DNA from: Polyporus tsugae
Lineage: Eukaryota > Basidiomycota > Agaricomycetes > Polyporales > Polyporaceae
Direction of reading: 5' to 3'
NCBI GenBank assembly: GCA_024305745.1
Contig: JAHRBS010000010.1
Coordinates: forward strand, 3,879,076 to 3,943,075
DNA: 64,000 nt
Part shown: one piece after another, positions 24,174-34,900 of the stretch
Numbering within the stretch: position 1 is the first letter of the stretch
Layout of the letters: the number at the start of each line of letters is the position of its first letter
Notes under the pieces: generated by a model
The model's database searches: none
Told to the model about the DNA's origin: nothing
The model's input: only the letters and a program-made list of their open reading frames with translations
Translations under genes and position numbers: made by a program

Positions 24174-24870
24174 ACATCCCGAGTAGGGACCCTTTGCGAG
24201 GCACATTATCCATACCCTACTCTAGCTCCCAACAGACGATCCGAGCCTGCTACATGCTTATTCATGCTACTCGCTGACGGACTGCAATCATACTTACCAT
24301 TGTTCCCTCCGTGTTGTCTGAATGTGGGGTCGCTCCGTCTCCTTTAGATCGAGACTCGGCCTGACGCGATGGCCCCGCCGTCGACACCAGAGAAGGGTTA
24401 TGGGAAGATATTCAGTGGATGGACCCTAGGGTCGAGATAACCCCTAGTCTAGGGTTAAAACCTGGTAGGACGAGCGCTGGGTTGCCTTATAAGGCAGCAT
24501 GTAAGTAGAAGACAAGACAAGACTGAGTGAATGAACTCGATAAGCAACTTATCGCTCTGCGGACTGGGGCATGAGCGGCCTGCACCACTGCTAGATTAAG
24601 TACATGTGAAAGCTTGGATTGGTGATCCAGCCTTCCGAGAAGTCCACTCACTCCACCGTGCTGGTCCGGGAGGGCAGAAAACTTTCACAGAGACATGTTG
24701 CAACTATGGGCCTCCAGGAAGGCCACCGGACACAGCACCTCTGTGCACATGTGAGACAGCACTGCACCTACCGGTCTGGACCATCCGCCAAATCAAGGTG
24801 CCCCTGTGGTAGGTGGCCCTCCAGGAAGGCCACAAGAGACAGGACTACGTCGGATGTCAGGGACTGGCTA
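24174..24870. other. Transition from unique arm to subtelomeric repeats
   Basis: No gene was seen. A motif at ~24,395-24,460 (GGGTTATGGGA... ATAACCCCTAG ... TAGGGTT) recurs at 24,871-24,935, where the long duplication begins. A second motif, CCTCCAGGAAGGCCAC, occurs at ~24,711 and ~24,819. The TATAAGGCAGC...AGAAGACAAGACAAGACTG stretch at ~24,488-24,525 has the look of a retroelement end, but no partner repeat is visible. Confidence 0.45.
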
Positions 24871-25354
24871 GGGTTATGGGAACATCTCAGCCCTCTATCC
24901 CTAGGGATGAAATAACCCCTAGGGTAGGGTTTAGCCCTCCTAAGCGACCGGCTAAACAGCACTAAGCGCCTGCCTAGCCAGCGCTAAGCGCTTGGCTCCT
25001 AAGCGAGGGACCATTAGCGCCAGCACCGTACAAAGAGAACAGTAAGTCGGATGTGATAAGGGAGTAAGGAGTCCGGTATTAGCAACTGAGAATCGGAGTG
25101 GTAAGTGGACTTACATCCACATTGATGGAGTGAGCAAGGAGGATATAAAGAGGATAAGGGTGGGAAGATAGAAGAGAGCGGGGGGCAGAGCAGGGGTATC
25201 CGTCCTGGACGGACAGCCGAGTATAGGACCACGCACATGTGGTGGGGCAAGGGCAGTCCCGCAGGTGTCCGTCCAGGACGGACAGGTCCGGTGTTAGACC
25301 TGGCTCATATTGCAATGATGTGCCAACTGGCCTGCATGGTCATTACAAAGCACC

Positions 25355-25692
25355 TATCTCTTTTGCTTCGTTCAATGCCCCTATTATGCGGTGCATTGAT
25401 GCATTAACATTAACTGATCTTTAAGTCTTTATTCGGCTGAATTATTGGTAGACTAGTGCCCATATCTTGTTGTTCTGCCCATCGGTAGTGCGTGTGCGGT
25501 CAGGCGTCGGGCCATAGGTCTCCATCCTGCACGGACACACTGTGCATGGGGTGCGACCAAGTGCAGTACTTAGCTGATATACTGCTACTAATGAATACTG
25601 TCCCGTATGCTAATAACACGGCGGGGTAAAGACATTGATGCATTGATCAATTGACCACTTAATAGTGGCATTGAACGAAGCAATACTGATAT
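25355..25692. repeat. Foldback element with degenerate palindrome at its centre
   Basis: The left arm (TTGCTTCGTTCAATGCCCCT, then GCATTGATGCATTAAC) pairs with the right arm read backwards (TTGCTTCGTTCAATGCCACT, then AATGCATCAATGTC). The centre near 25,525 holds a damaged palindrome half (CCATCCTGCACGGACAC). The same structure is in copy 2 at ~39,930-40,267. Confidence 0.65.
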
Positions 25693-25884
25693 AATAACCT
25701 TGCAAGCCAGTTTGCAGCGGGAGGCAGGACAAGCATCTGAGCTGTCCGTCCACTTCATTGACTAAGTCCATCTCCTAGACCAAGACAGGCCATGACATTG
25801 AGTTACAATATGCAATGCGACAACATATTAAGCAATACACGCAGTACAGACACCGTCCTACTTTCTCACCCAAGACATCGGCGC

Positions 25885-26639
25885 TCACGGTGCCGCTGCT
25901 GTGTCCCAGTAGACACTGTGCCTGACAACAGTGGTCACTGCAGAGAAAACAGTTAGTAACTCTATACCGCGAACAGATCGGGTTGATACTCACACTCGTT
26001 GCGACTCGTGATGTCTTCTTTGAGGTGCGCCAAAAGACGCGCCTTCACCTCCGTGACCTCCGCATCCGCCATGTGCAGCTTGCCCTCCGTCCTCTGGTTC
26101 ATCTCCTCGGCGTACTCAGCGGCGGCTTCCTCGGCCTTTCCGCGTGCTTGCAAGTACGTGTGCATCGCTGCGCAGAAGTTGTCTTGCGTCGCCTTCATCC
26201 GCCTGACCCGCGTAATGATGGAGTATTCCTCACCAAACTCCCGCAGATCCCGAAGGCCAGGCCGCTCGTGATACGGCAGGCTGGCGAGGTGGCTGTACAG
26301 CGTGCTGAACTCGCTATCCACATTCACCAACGGAGGCAGCGCGCGCACTAGCATTAGGAACGCCGACATCGTGTACGACGCGTTCAAACTAGCAGGCTGC
26401 AGCGTCGCGCCTGTGATGGGGGTCGATTGTGTAAGTGTGGATGGGTGGCGGGAGACAGTCCGGGTGACGTAGTTGATGACCTCCTGGTGCACAAAGTCGT
26501 CGATGAAGCTCATAGCGGTGAGAATGACAGTGATGCGATGGCTGCTCTCCCAACTTGCGGTCCCTTTATATTCATCGCCAGGCGGGCTCATCCATGCGGC
26601 CAGCACCTCCACGGCCTTCCTTTTCACTTCACCGTCCAT
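25885..26639 (-). CDS. Unknown protein, family X (intact copy)
   Basis: Exons 26639-25994 and 25937-25885 give 232 residues. I do not recognise the family. It starts MDGEVKRKAVEVLAAWMSPP, has a mid-region AFLMLVRALPPLVNVDSEF, then a likely coiled coil (~150-205, ARGKAEEAAAEYAEEMNQR onward) and a short second exon ending VVRHSVYWDTAAAP. The 56-nt intron has a good donor (GTGAGT), a CTAAC branch site and a CAG end. It lies head-to-head with a degenerate paralogue (27,755-28,501); the 1.1 kb between their starts is itself an inverted repeat. No enzyme motif is visible. Confidence 0.7.
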
Positions 26640-27754
26640 CCCATAAGTCCTCCCTTCTTGCCGGGGTCTCCATCAACACTCCTTAGTACATTCAAGTCCA
26701 TCAGGTTCATTCTATACATAGACAGTCATGTTCCTCGGTACCGTGGAACATCCCTTCCCTTCCTTCCTTCTACAACAGAACACGTAATTCCTATATCAGG
26801 CCACTTCGTGTCCGCTTCAGAAGCCAATGTGGGCGTGAACCTACTATATTGTTAATTGACAGAATATGACGTCCTCCCACACTGTGCTATATGTTTTCTA
26901 CTCTTTGTGTTTCACCTACACATATGTTCTCACTCAATTGTAAATGGGATTGAACTCCTGTGAGAAGTGTGTGACGAGACGGTTGTCGAAGTCCTCACCA
27001 GCCGAGTGAGTGTCTCTAGCAGCAGTCCTCCAAACCTATTCTCGGTTCTACCATCAGTGAAGTTTGTACTCGCAACTGGTGCACATTTATTGTGTTCTAC
27101 CCGTCTTAGCCAACAATTAAAGAGGTGAATGCGACACTACTTTACGGCATTAAAGGAAGCTGATTGTAAGACTAAGGGCAGTATGGTCAGGCGTCATGAC
27201 AGCGGTGTCCGTCCGGGACGGACACTCTGCACGGGTTGGGACCAAGTGCGGTACTCGCTGAGCCGCCAAAACAGCAAACGTCTCCAACTGACGTACTGCC
27301 ACTAATAGATACTGTCCCTTGCGAGTGCAAACTTCACTGATGGTAGAACCGAGAATAGGTTTGGAGGACTGCTGCTAGAGACACTCACTCGGCTGGTGAG
27401 GACTTCGACAACCGTCTCGTCACACACTTCTCACAGGAGTTCAATCCCATTTACAATTGAGTGAGAACATATGTGTAGGTGAAACACAAAGAGTAGAAAA
27501 CATATAGCACAGTGTGGGAGGACGTCATATTCTGTCAATTAACAATATAGTAGGTTCACGCCCACATTGGCTTCTGAAGCGGACACAAAGTGGCCTGATA
27601 TAGGAATTACGTGTTCTGTTGTAGAAGGAAGGAAGGGAAGGGATGTTCCGCGGTACCGAGGAACATGACTGTCTATGTATAGAATGAACCTGATGGACTT
27701 GAATGTACTAAGGAGTGTTGATGGAGACCCCGGCAAGAAGGGAGGACTTATGGG
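26640..27754. repeat. Inverted repeat between the X genes
   Basis: Arms of roughly 435 bp (about 26,640-27,075 and 27,325-27,754) are almost perfect reverse complements, for example GGACTGCTGCTAGAGACACT on one side and its complement on the other. The centre (27,205-27,225) carries one full palindrome with a G in the middle. The inverted symmetry continues, less exactly, through both X genes. Confidence 0.85.
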
Positions 27755-28501
27755 ACGGACGGTGAAGTGAAAAGGAAGGCCGTGGAGGTGCTGGCCGCAT
27801 GGATGAGCCCGCCTGGCGATGAATATAAAGGGACCGCAAGTTGGGAGAGCAGCCATCGCATCACTGTCATTCTCACCGCTATGAACTCTGTCGACCAGTT
27901 TGTGTCCTATGAGCTCAAGGCCTTCGTCGGCCGCATTGTCACCAGTAACCTATCCCCACCATCGACCCCCATCCCAGGCCCGAGGCCGCAGCCTGTTAGG
28001 TTCAGCGCGTCGTATGCGATGTCAGCATTCCTAATGCTAGTGCGCGCGCTGCCTCCGTTGGTGAATGTGGATAGCGAGTTCAGCACGCTGTACAGCCACC
28101 TCGCCAGCCTGCCGTATCACGAGCGGCCTAGCAGTCGGGCGCTGAGGGAGTTTGGTGAAGAATACTCCATCATTACGCGGGTGAGGCAGATGAACACGGC
28201 GCAAGACAACTTCAGCAACGCGATGCACTCGTACTTGCAAGCACGCAGGAAGGCCGAGAAAGCCGCAGCTCAGTATGCCCAGGAGGTGACCAACGGGGCA
28301 GAGTTCGCGCTGCAAATGGCGGATGCGGAGGTCGTGGACGCGAGGGTGCAACTGTTGGTGTACCTCAAACAAGACGTTACCAGTCTCCGCGAGCATGCGT
28401 ATTACCCGATCTATTCGCGGTGTAGAGTTGCTAACTGTTTCTCTGCAGTGACCACCGTTGTCAGGCACGGTGTGTTCTGGGGCTCGACAGCCGCGCCGTG
28501 A
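27755..28501 (+). pseudogene. Family X paralogue lacking start codon and splice donor
   Basis: It aligns with the intact X gene along its length (KRKAVEVLAAWMSPPGDEYK, SAFLMLVRALPPLVNVDSEF, EFGEEYSIITRVRQM). The start codon is ACG at 27,755, where the partner has ATG. The donor after the coiled coil is CATGCGTAT instead of TGTGAGTAT, so the GT is gone; the former intron reads through in frame (18 codons, REHAYYPIYSRCRVANCFSA) to the same end, VVRHGVFWGSTAAP. Without ATG the protein could only start internally (Met of AAWMSPP). It is probably dead or an altered short form. Confidence 0.7.
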
Positions 28502-28734
28502 GCGTTGATGTCGTCCTCCGGCGGCCGTCCTCGATACCCTCCAGTGGGCGAGAAAGCAGGCGAAGAGGACGGAGAAGGCGGGAGGAGGGTGCACGCGTGA
28601 TGGTTGGGTCGGCGACAGCGATGTTTGGCGGGGGTGTCTGTATTTTGCGCATGGAGTTGGTTGATACGTTGTCATATCGCATATTGTTTTGTAACATAAT
28701 GTCATGGCCTGTCTTGGAGATGACTAGTGCATGA

Positions 28735-29290
28735 AGTGGACGGACAGGTCGGATGTAAGGCCCTATGCAGACTGGCCTGCAAGGTTATCATTCGACGCTA
28801 CTATTAAGTGGTGGATTAATGAATGCATCAATGCCTTTACCTGGCCGAGTTATTAGCACACCAGTGCGCATTTATTGGGTTCTACTGGTGTTAGCTAATG
28901 ATTAATAAAAGGTGAATGCGACACTACTCTAAGGCATTAACGGAAGCCAGTGGTAAGTTCACGGTCAGTGGTGGGAACACGGTCGGGCGCCATGCTAGAG
29001 GTGTCCGTCCTGGACGGACACCACTAGCGTGGCGCCTGACTGTGCTCCCACCACTGATCGTGAACTAATGACTGGCGTCCGTTAATGCCATAGCATCGCA
29101 CTCACCTCTTTATTAATCATTAACTAACACCAGTAGAACCCAATAAATGCGCACTGGTGTGCTAATAACTCGGCCAGGTAAAGGCATTGATGCATTCATT
29201 AATCCACCACTTAATAGTAGCGTCGAATGATAACTCTACAGGCCAGTTTGCATAGGGCCTTACATCCGACCTGTCCGTCCTGGACGGACA
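28735..29290. repeat. Foldback element centred on a perfect palindrome
   Basis: Two ~270-bp arms mirror each other: GGTCGGATGTAAGGCCCTAT on the left against GGGCCTTACATCCGACC on the right, and the CATCAATGCCTTTACCTGG region against CCAGGTAAAGGCATTGATG. The centre (29,001-29,021) is GTGTCCGTCCTGGACGGACAC. The outer edges end in CGGACAGG and its complement, so further palindrome halves sit at the tips. The same structure is in copy 2 at ~43,310-43,865. Confidence 0.85.
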
Positions 29291-29845
29291 CCTGCTGCAC
29301 TGGCCCTGTCCACCACATATGCGTGCGGGGCTTAACCTCAGCAGTTGGAGTGAATATTAACAACAAACTAAGGGTGTACTTCGCTGTCAAGGCTTCAATT
29401 TCGTTATCACATTGCGTCATGAGCAACTTATAGGGCAAGAGTCTGCGGGCACTGCGCGAACGACGGTGGTGGCCGACACATTCCTCAAGTACGGATACCA
29501 TGCACGAAGGTGCTGACATTGAACCGTAGTCAATGTTCTTCCTCAATGGAGAGGCCTGCCCTGTTGGACTTAGTCCCAGAACCGCAGTATAGCTTCGACG
29601 GATATCTCGAACCTCTACTCCGTCATGCGCACTCCGCGGCAGTGATATAATGACGTAAGGTCGAAGTCCGAGAACTGGCTGACATCGACCTTTCCTCGGC
29701 TGTGGTTTGGCTGGAACCTTACCGTAAACGGTAGCTTCGCATACCTTCGCTTGTGGGCTAACTATTTTCCCCCTAGGCCAGCTTCCGGACTTCGGCCTTA
29801 CTTTGTCGTCCTAGCCCTTGCCGTAAGGAAGGCACGACTCTCACA

Positions 29846-29898
29846 CTTTCGGGATATTTAATCCAGTCCCGACCTCACTGACCCCGCATTGAGTCACG
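29846..29898 (+). promoter_or_regulatory. Conserved upstream box of gene Y
   Basis: TCACAC, then GGGATATTTA (29,851-29,860), then TCACG directly before the ATG. The same order and spacing occurs before the diverged Y gene at 50,766 (GGGATATTTA 50,717-50,726, then TCACG-ATG). GATATTTA ends 38-39 nt before the ATG in both, which fits a TATA-type element. Confidence 0.5.
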
Positions 29899-30467
29899 AT
29901 GCGCCCCCTCCCCGTAGCGTCACGCACCAGCACCAGTACCGACGAGACTGTCCGCCCCCCCGTGCGTCCGCGGGACGTGGATGCTCAGAGCCTTCACCCG
30001 CTCTCTGCGGAGGATGCTGACGAACATGGAGAGGATGGGAGTCTCACTTCTACGGAGTCTGGCACCAATGACTCCGGGCAGTGCTCCATTGTTCTCACCA
30101 ACAACCTCGGGGTCGATTGCTTGGTATCTGGGCGGGAGCTTGACGACGAAATTGAACTCGCCAACTACAATGCAACACAGCATCGTGGGGTTAGAATACG
30201 CTCACTTGAAAAGGTCAGATCCACATGTTTGTCAGGATGCCAACCCCTCTGATGAATATGGTTTGCTAGCTCCCTCCGTGCCGCCCTCCTCCTCTAGGCC
30301 CATTACCACCCCCTCCTATTCAGCCTCTGCCTCCTGTGCGCTTCAGCGAGGCTCCACCTCCTGCTCAGCCTATGGGCATTGTCGACTCTTCTCCCTGGCG
30401 TCTTGCAAGGGCTTACAGTCCCGTTCGCCCCACTACTCGCCTGAGGGACGTAAGCACCCCACCGTAA
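29899..30467 (+). CDS. Unknown small protein, family Y
   Basis: Exons 29899-30213 and 30270-30467 give 170 residues. The N-terminal half is acidic and Ser/Thr-rich (SRTSTSTDETVRPPVR) and carries a conserved core, IVLTNNLGVDCLVSGRELDD then HRGVRIRSLEK; the second exon is Pro-rich (LPPCRPPPLGPLPPPPIQPL). The gene at 50,766 has the same plan with the intron at the same place (ILLTNELSVQFLMPQRHIDW, LPGRACTLDK, LPPRRPAPRGPLPPLPPI), which supports both as genes. A GTAAGC near the end (30,450) could start a further intron. No known domain was recognised. An identical copy is at 44,474-45,042. Confidence 0.65.
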
Positions 30468-31002
30468 GCCCAAGTTGTCTGTTTCTAGAGGCGTTTGCTT
30501 ACCGGAATCTAGCTTTGACAGTGGTGGACCGTCGAGGGCTATTTCTTTCAAGCGCGAAGTGAATAAGAAACCTTGGTATGATGGATGCTGTTTCCAGTAG
30601 GCAAAAACTGCTACAGCTTATCTTGGCTTGTGAGGATTAGTAGGACGGCCTGTGGGTTACAAGTTGGGAGTTACATTGATTTGTGTTAGGCGAATATTGT
30701 GTATAATGTGATGATCTGTCTGGAGCTTAACGCCCTGAGGTGGCTGTAGCTAATGAGCTGCTTATGTGAACACCACGTAGACGTAGAACTTGATGGCGAA
30801 GTAGTGAGTTAGTCATCAACTTTTTACTAGATAAAGACGGAGCAGATACACTCTACACCAGTGTACCAATAATAACACACAGGGTGTCAAGACTTGATGT
30901 TAATGCGTCTATTGATGCAATGTTTAATAGCAGCATTGAATGAGAACAAAGCAATACATAGTAATGCCAGTCGGTATAGCATTGTGGTGTGAGCACCCGT
31001 CC

Positions 31003-31520
31003 TGTCCGTCCTGGACGGACACCTGCCGCACTGCATGTGCGTCCCACCATCCTCGGCCGTCCGTCCTGGACGGACACCTGCTACACTGCATGTGCAGGAC
31101 GGATACCACTGGGGTGTGAGCACCCGTCCTGTCCGTCCTGGACGGACACCTGCCGCACTGCGCGTGCGTCCCCCGATCCCCAGCCGTCCGTCCTGGACGG
31201 ACACCTGCCACACTGCATGTGCAGGACGGATACCACTGCTCTGTCACCTGCTGCCATTTACATCTGTACAATTGCGAGTGTGATTCGTCATAATGAAATT
31301 CGGCAAGTAATAGTTATTGGATAACGAGAAGTTGCGCTAATAACAAGTGGCACGCTGAACAACGACCCATAGAACTTGAACACGCACGAACGGCTGCTTT
31401 CACACGTGGCTGGACATGGGCCAGACAGGCATGGGTGCGTGGCCGTCCGTCCTGGACGGACAGGTGTCGTGCGAGGGGTGTGTGGGTGCCCGTGCAGCCG
31501 TGTCCGTCCAGGACGGGCTC
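31003..31520. repeat. Cluster of GTCCGTCC palindromes
   Basis: Full palindromes start at about 31,003, 31,059, 31,131, 31,184 and 31,444, with a partial one near 31,501. The first four alternate with GCACTGCATGTGC and GAGCACCCGTCC segments, forming a ~128-bp tandem pair. No gene lies in 30,468-31,914; this cluster is its main content. Confidence 0.85.
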
Positions 31521-31914
31521 TTCTGGGTGCACAGCGCCAGCAGCACACACCTGTGATATTCCGCGTGAGCACAGCCTTGAGGATTGATAGACGCGACAGT
31601 TCGTCGGGGAGAGGAATGTAGATGAGCTGGTCGGGAGGGGATCTGGTCAGGCCTGTTCGTCAAAAGGTTTGGAATCCGTCTTGGACAAGGCAGGTAAGCC
31701 CTACATCCATTTATTGTACCGCGCAATTCAACCCGTGCTGTTCTGTTGAAGGGGGGGTCACAGATTGAGATTAAGAGGTATGGATAAGGTAAACATATGG
31801 GAAGATACAGTCCTATCGACAGTCCAACAAACAATCTCAGCCGTGCGTCGTATCCAGAATGCTATAGTACAGTTGTCCGAGTCAAACGAGAGCGATATGC
31901 GAAGAATAACAAGT

Positions 31915-34900
31915 CTACTTGCGGCCGAGCTGACTCGCCTTACCAGGCCGGCCGCTCCCCGCGACCCGCTTCAGAAAAATGTCCTTGGCCTCCATTGGCC
32001 GATCGCTGTCGCTATCGTCGCGCCTAGATGCGCGGCCGCCAGAAGCCCCACCACCACGACCGCCGGCGGGAGAAGAGCCAGAGGCACCCGCGCCGCTCCC
32101 AGAGGCACCCGCGCCGCTCCCAGAGGCACCCGCGCCGCTCCCAGAGGCACCCGCGCCCTCTCCTGCAACCCTCTTCGCCGGTGGGCTGCGACCTTCGGGC
32201 GCCGGGTCCACGTCGAAGTCGAAATGAAAGTTCTGGGGGAGGGTGACTGCCTGGGCCAGTTGCTCTCTCTCGGCTTCCTCGCGTTTGCGCTTTAGGGCCT
32301 GCCTCTCCTTCTTCTCCTTCTTCTTCTGCCGCTTGGCCTTCTGCTCGTCGTCCACCTCTTCATCGCGATGCCCTGACACGTTGGCCGTGCGCTTCAAGGG
32401 GAGAGCGTTGGGGGTGGCGGGGGCGTCGGGACGGGTCTGACGCGAGGGCCCGGGCTCCGCGCGTGTGTCCTCGGTGCGCGCCGACGATGAGGCCGCTGGT
32501 GCCCTCGGTGTAGGCCTAACCTTGGGCTTGGACACCTTGGGCTGGGGGGCTAGCTCGGGCACGGGCTCGGGCACGGGCTCGGGCGCGGGCTCGGGCGCGG
32601 GGTGCTTCTTCTTGTCCTTCTTGCTGTTCTTCCCCGCCGGCGCAGACTGGGACTGGCGCGATTCGAGCACCACTTCTGGCAAGAGCTTCCTGCGGTCGCG
32701 CTTGGAGGGCTGGGTTGGGGCAGGCTCAGGCTGCTGGTCGTTGTCATCCTCGGGAGCGACCCTTGCGGTGGCGGCGACCTTGCTCTTGCCCTTGGCTCTC
32801 GGTTGCTCGGCCTCCTCGCCCTCGTCAGCGACGACGGCGGGCGACTTGGGCTTGGGCTTGGGCTTGGGCTTGGGCTTGGGCTTGGGCTTGGGCGTGGATG
32901 CACGGGTGGAGGCGGGGGGGGCTGCCTTGGCCTTACCCTTAGCCTTGCCTTTCGGCTGCTCGTCCTCGCTCTCCTCGTCGTCGCTCTCCTTGCTCTCCTC
33001 GTCTTCGTCAGCGACGACGGCGGGCGACTTGGGCTTGGGCTTGGGCTTGGGCTTGGGCTTGGACGCGGGGGGGGCTGCCTTGGCCGCAGGCTTGGCCTTG
33101 CCTTTCGGCTGCTCGTCCTCGCCCTCCTCGTCCTCGCTCTCCTTGTCCTCGCTCTCCGAGCTCTCCTTGTCCTCGTCAGCGACGGCGGGCGACTTGGCCT
33201 TGGCCTTGGACGTGGACGCCCGGGTGGACGCCTGGGTGGATGCACGGGTGGATGCCCGGGTGGCTGCCTTGGCCGCAGGCTTGGCCTTGGTCTTCGTCGC
33301 GGGCTCCGGCTCGGGCTCGTCATCCTCGTCACTGTCATCCCGGAGCCCGGCCGGAAGGAGATGACGGAAGATGGATTCTACAGTACATTAGTAAACAGCT
33401 GTTAGAGTCATAAAGATAATAATTAAAAACTTACTTGTCTGCTTCGACGACTTGGTGAAGGCGGCGAGGAGCGCGTTCTTCGAGAACGAGAGAACGCTCA
33501 GGAACATGTCCGTGGCGTGCTCGAGGCAAGGCTGGTAAACCAACACCTGCTTCTTCTGGGGGTGGCGCCAAATGCGACCGATCAGTTGAAGCAAGTCCTG
33601 GTGCGACCACATTTGATCCTGTTTGGATGTTAGGTAAGAAATAACAACAGTAAGACATAGAACCTTACCAAGGCGACGAGGATGTTGGCCTGGGGGAGGT
33701 TGAGGCCCATCGTGCCAACGTTCGACAACAGGCAAACACGGGGTCCGTCGCGGTCGGAGTTGCGGAACTTGGCTATGTCCTTTGAGCGCACGGACATGCG
33801 CTTGGAGCCGTTGACCTCGATGTACTTGATGCCGTAGAAGCTCAAGACCTGCGAAATCAAAGTATATAAGTAATGATAACGACAGAAGAAAAGTGTTAAT
33901 TGCCTTCGTGATGAGGTGGTTGTTGGAAGGGAAGGCGACGTAGACGATGATGCGGTCGGGATAGTCGGTTTCGTCGTCGCGCTCCTGCATTTCCCATTTG
34001 GGATCCGCCTCCAAGTCGTTGCTGTCTTGCGAGGGGCGGCGAAGGAGCGGGGCGTTGTCGTCGGCGAGGTGATGGAGGAGGATGTCGATGAGGTTCTGGA
34101 GCTTCGTAGAGGTGGTGGCCTCCCACTCCTCCATATCTTTCGGCGCCCAGAGCGGGTCATCAAGGAGCTTGTAGTGGAGGTGGCTGCGGCGGAAACGACC
34201 GTAGAAAGCCTGGATGAACAGTGTGTGAGCAACAGTGGAGATGAACAAAGTGTGTCCGTCCCGGACGGACACCGGGGGATGGGCCCCTGCGGTTCAATAA
34301 CAAATCGACGTGAAATCCACCACGCCGCATTTCACGAGGTCTCAGTGGAAATCTATCCGTCCAGGACGGACAAGGAGAGCGAGGGGCCTGCCCGATGTCT
34401 TCTCGTCTCCCCACGCGCCAATGGTATCCGTCCCGGACGGACAGGTGAGAGGGAGGGGCCCGCCTGCCAGTGGTCTCGCGGAGATCCACGACACTCTTGG
34501 CGGCATCCGGCCCATAGACAGGAGTCAGCGCAGAAGTGTCCGTCCCGGACGGACACCTGCAGCCACCGTGCTTGCATCACGATTGCCACCAGTGCGAAAC
34601 CGTGAACAGGCATCGGCGCACTATGTGTCCGTCCTGGACGGACACCTCTGACACTCCAGCCTGCCGCATGTTGGGACGCGGCACTGTGCCCCTGTGTGTC
34701 CGTCCAGGACGGACACTTCGAGACCCGGTCGTGTCTCGAAGCGTCCGCCCTGTGTGTCTTGAGTATCAACGAGAACGAGAAGACTTACGTGTCCTTCAGC
34801 CTGCGCAACCATCGCGGCAGTGCGCGCGGTGTCGTGCTCAGCGACAATCGCGGCTGCTGTCGCCTCCAACACCTCCGACTCCTCGTCCAACGGCGTGAGC

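Larger units (their letters stand above)
24871..32816 (+). repeat. Long direct segmental duplication, copy 1
   Basis: About 7.95 kb, nearly identical to 39,010-47,346. It starts at GGGTTATGGGAACATCTCAG and breaks off inside the helicase gene at CGGCCTCCT. Copy 1 has one 218-bp unit at its left end where copy 2 has three, and it has four 21-bp units (Gly-Ala-Ser-Gly-Ser coding) near 32,090-32,160 where copy 2 has three. Only scattered single-base differences were noticed elsewhere (for example near 25,915, 26,745, 26,808, 32,266). Confidence 0.95.

Noticed and set aside
24480..24560. Solo LTR (TATAAGGCAGC... AGAAGACAAGACAAG)
   Set aside because: The look is suggestive, but no second copy, TG...CA ends or target duplication could be found.
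32465..33405. Plus-strand ORFs rich in Leu-Gly and Ser across the helicase C-terminus
   Set aside because: They are opposite-strand readings of Lys-Pro and acidic low-complexity codons; the minus-strand frame is continuous with the motor exons.
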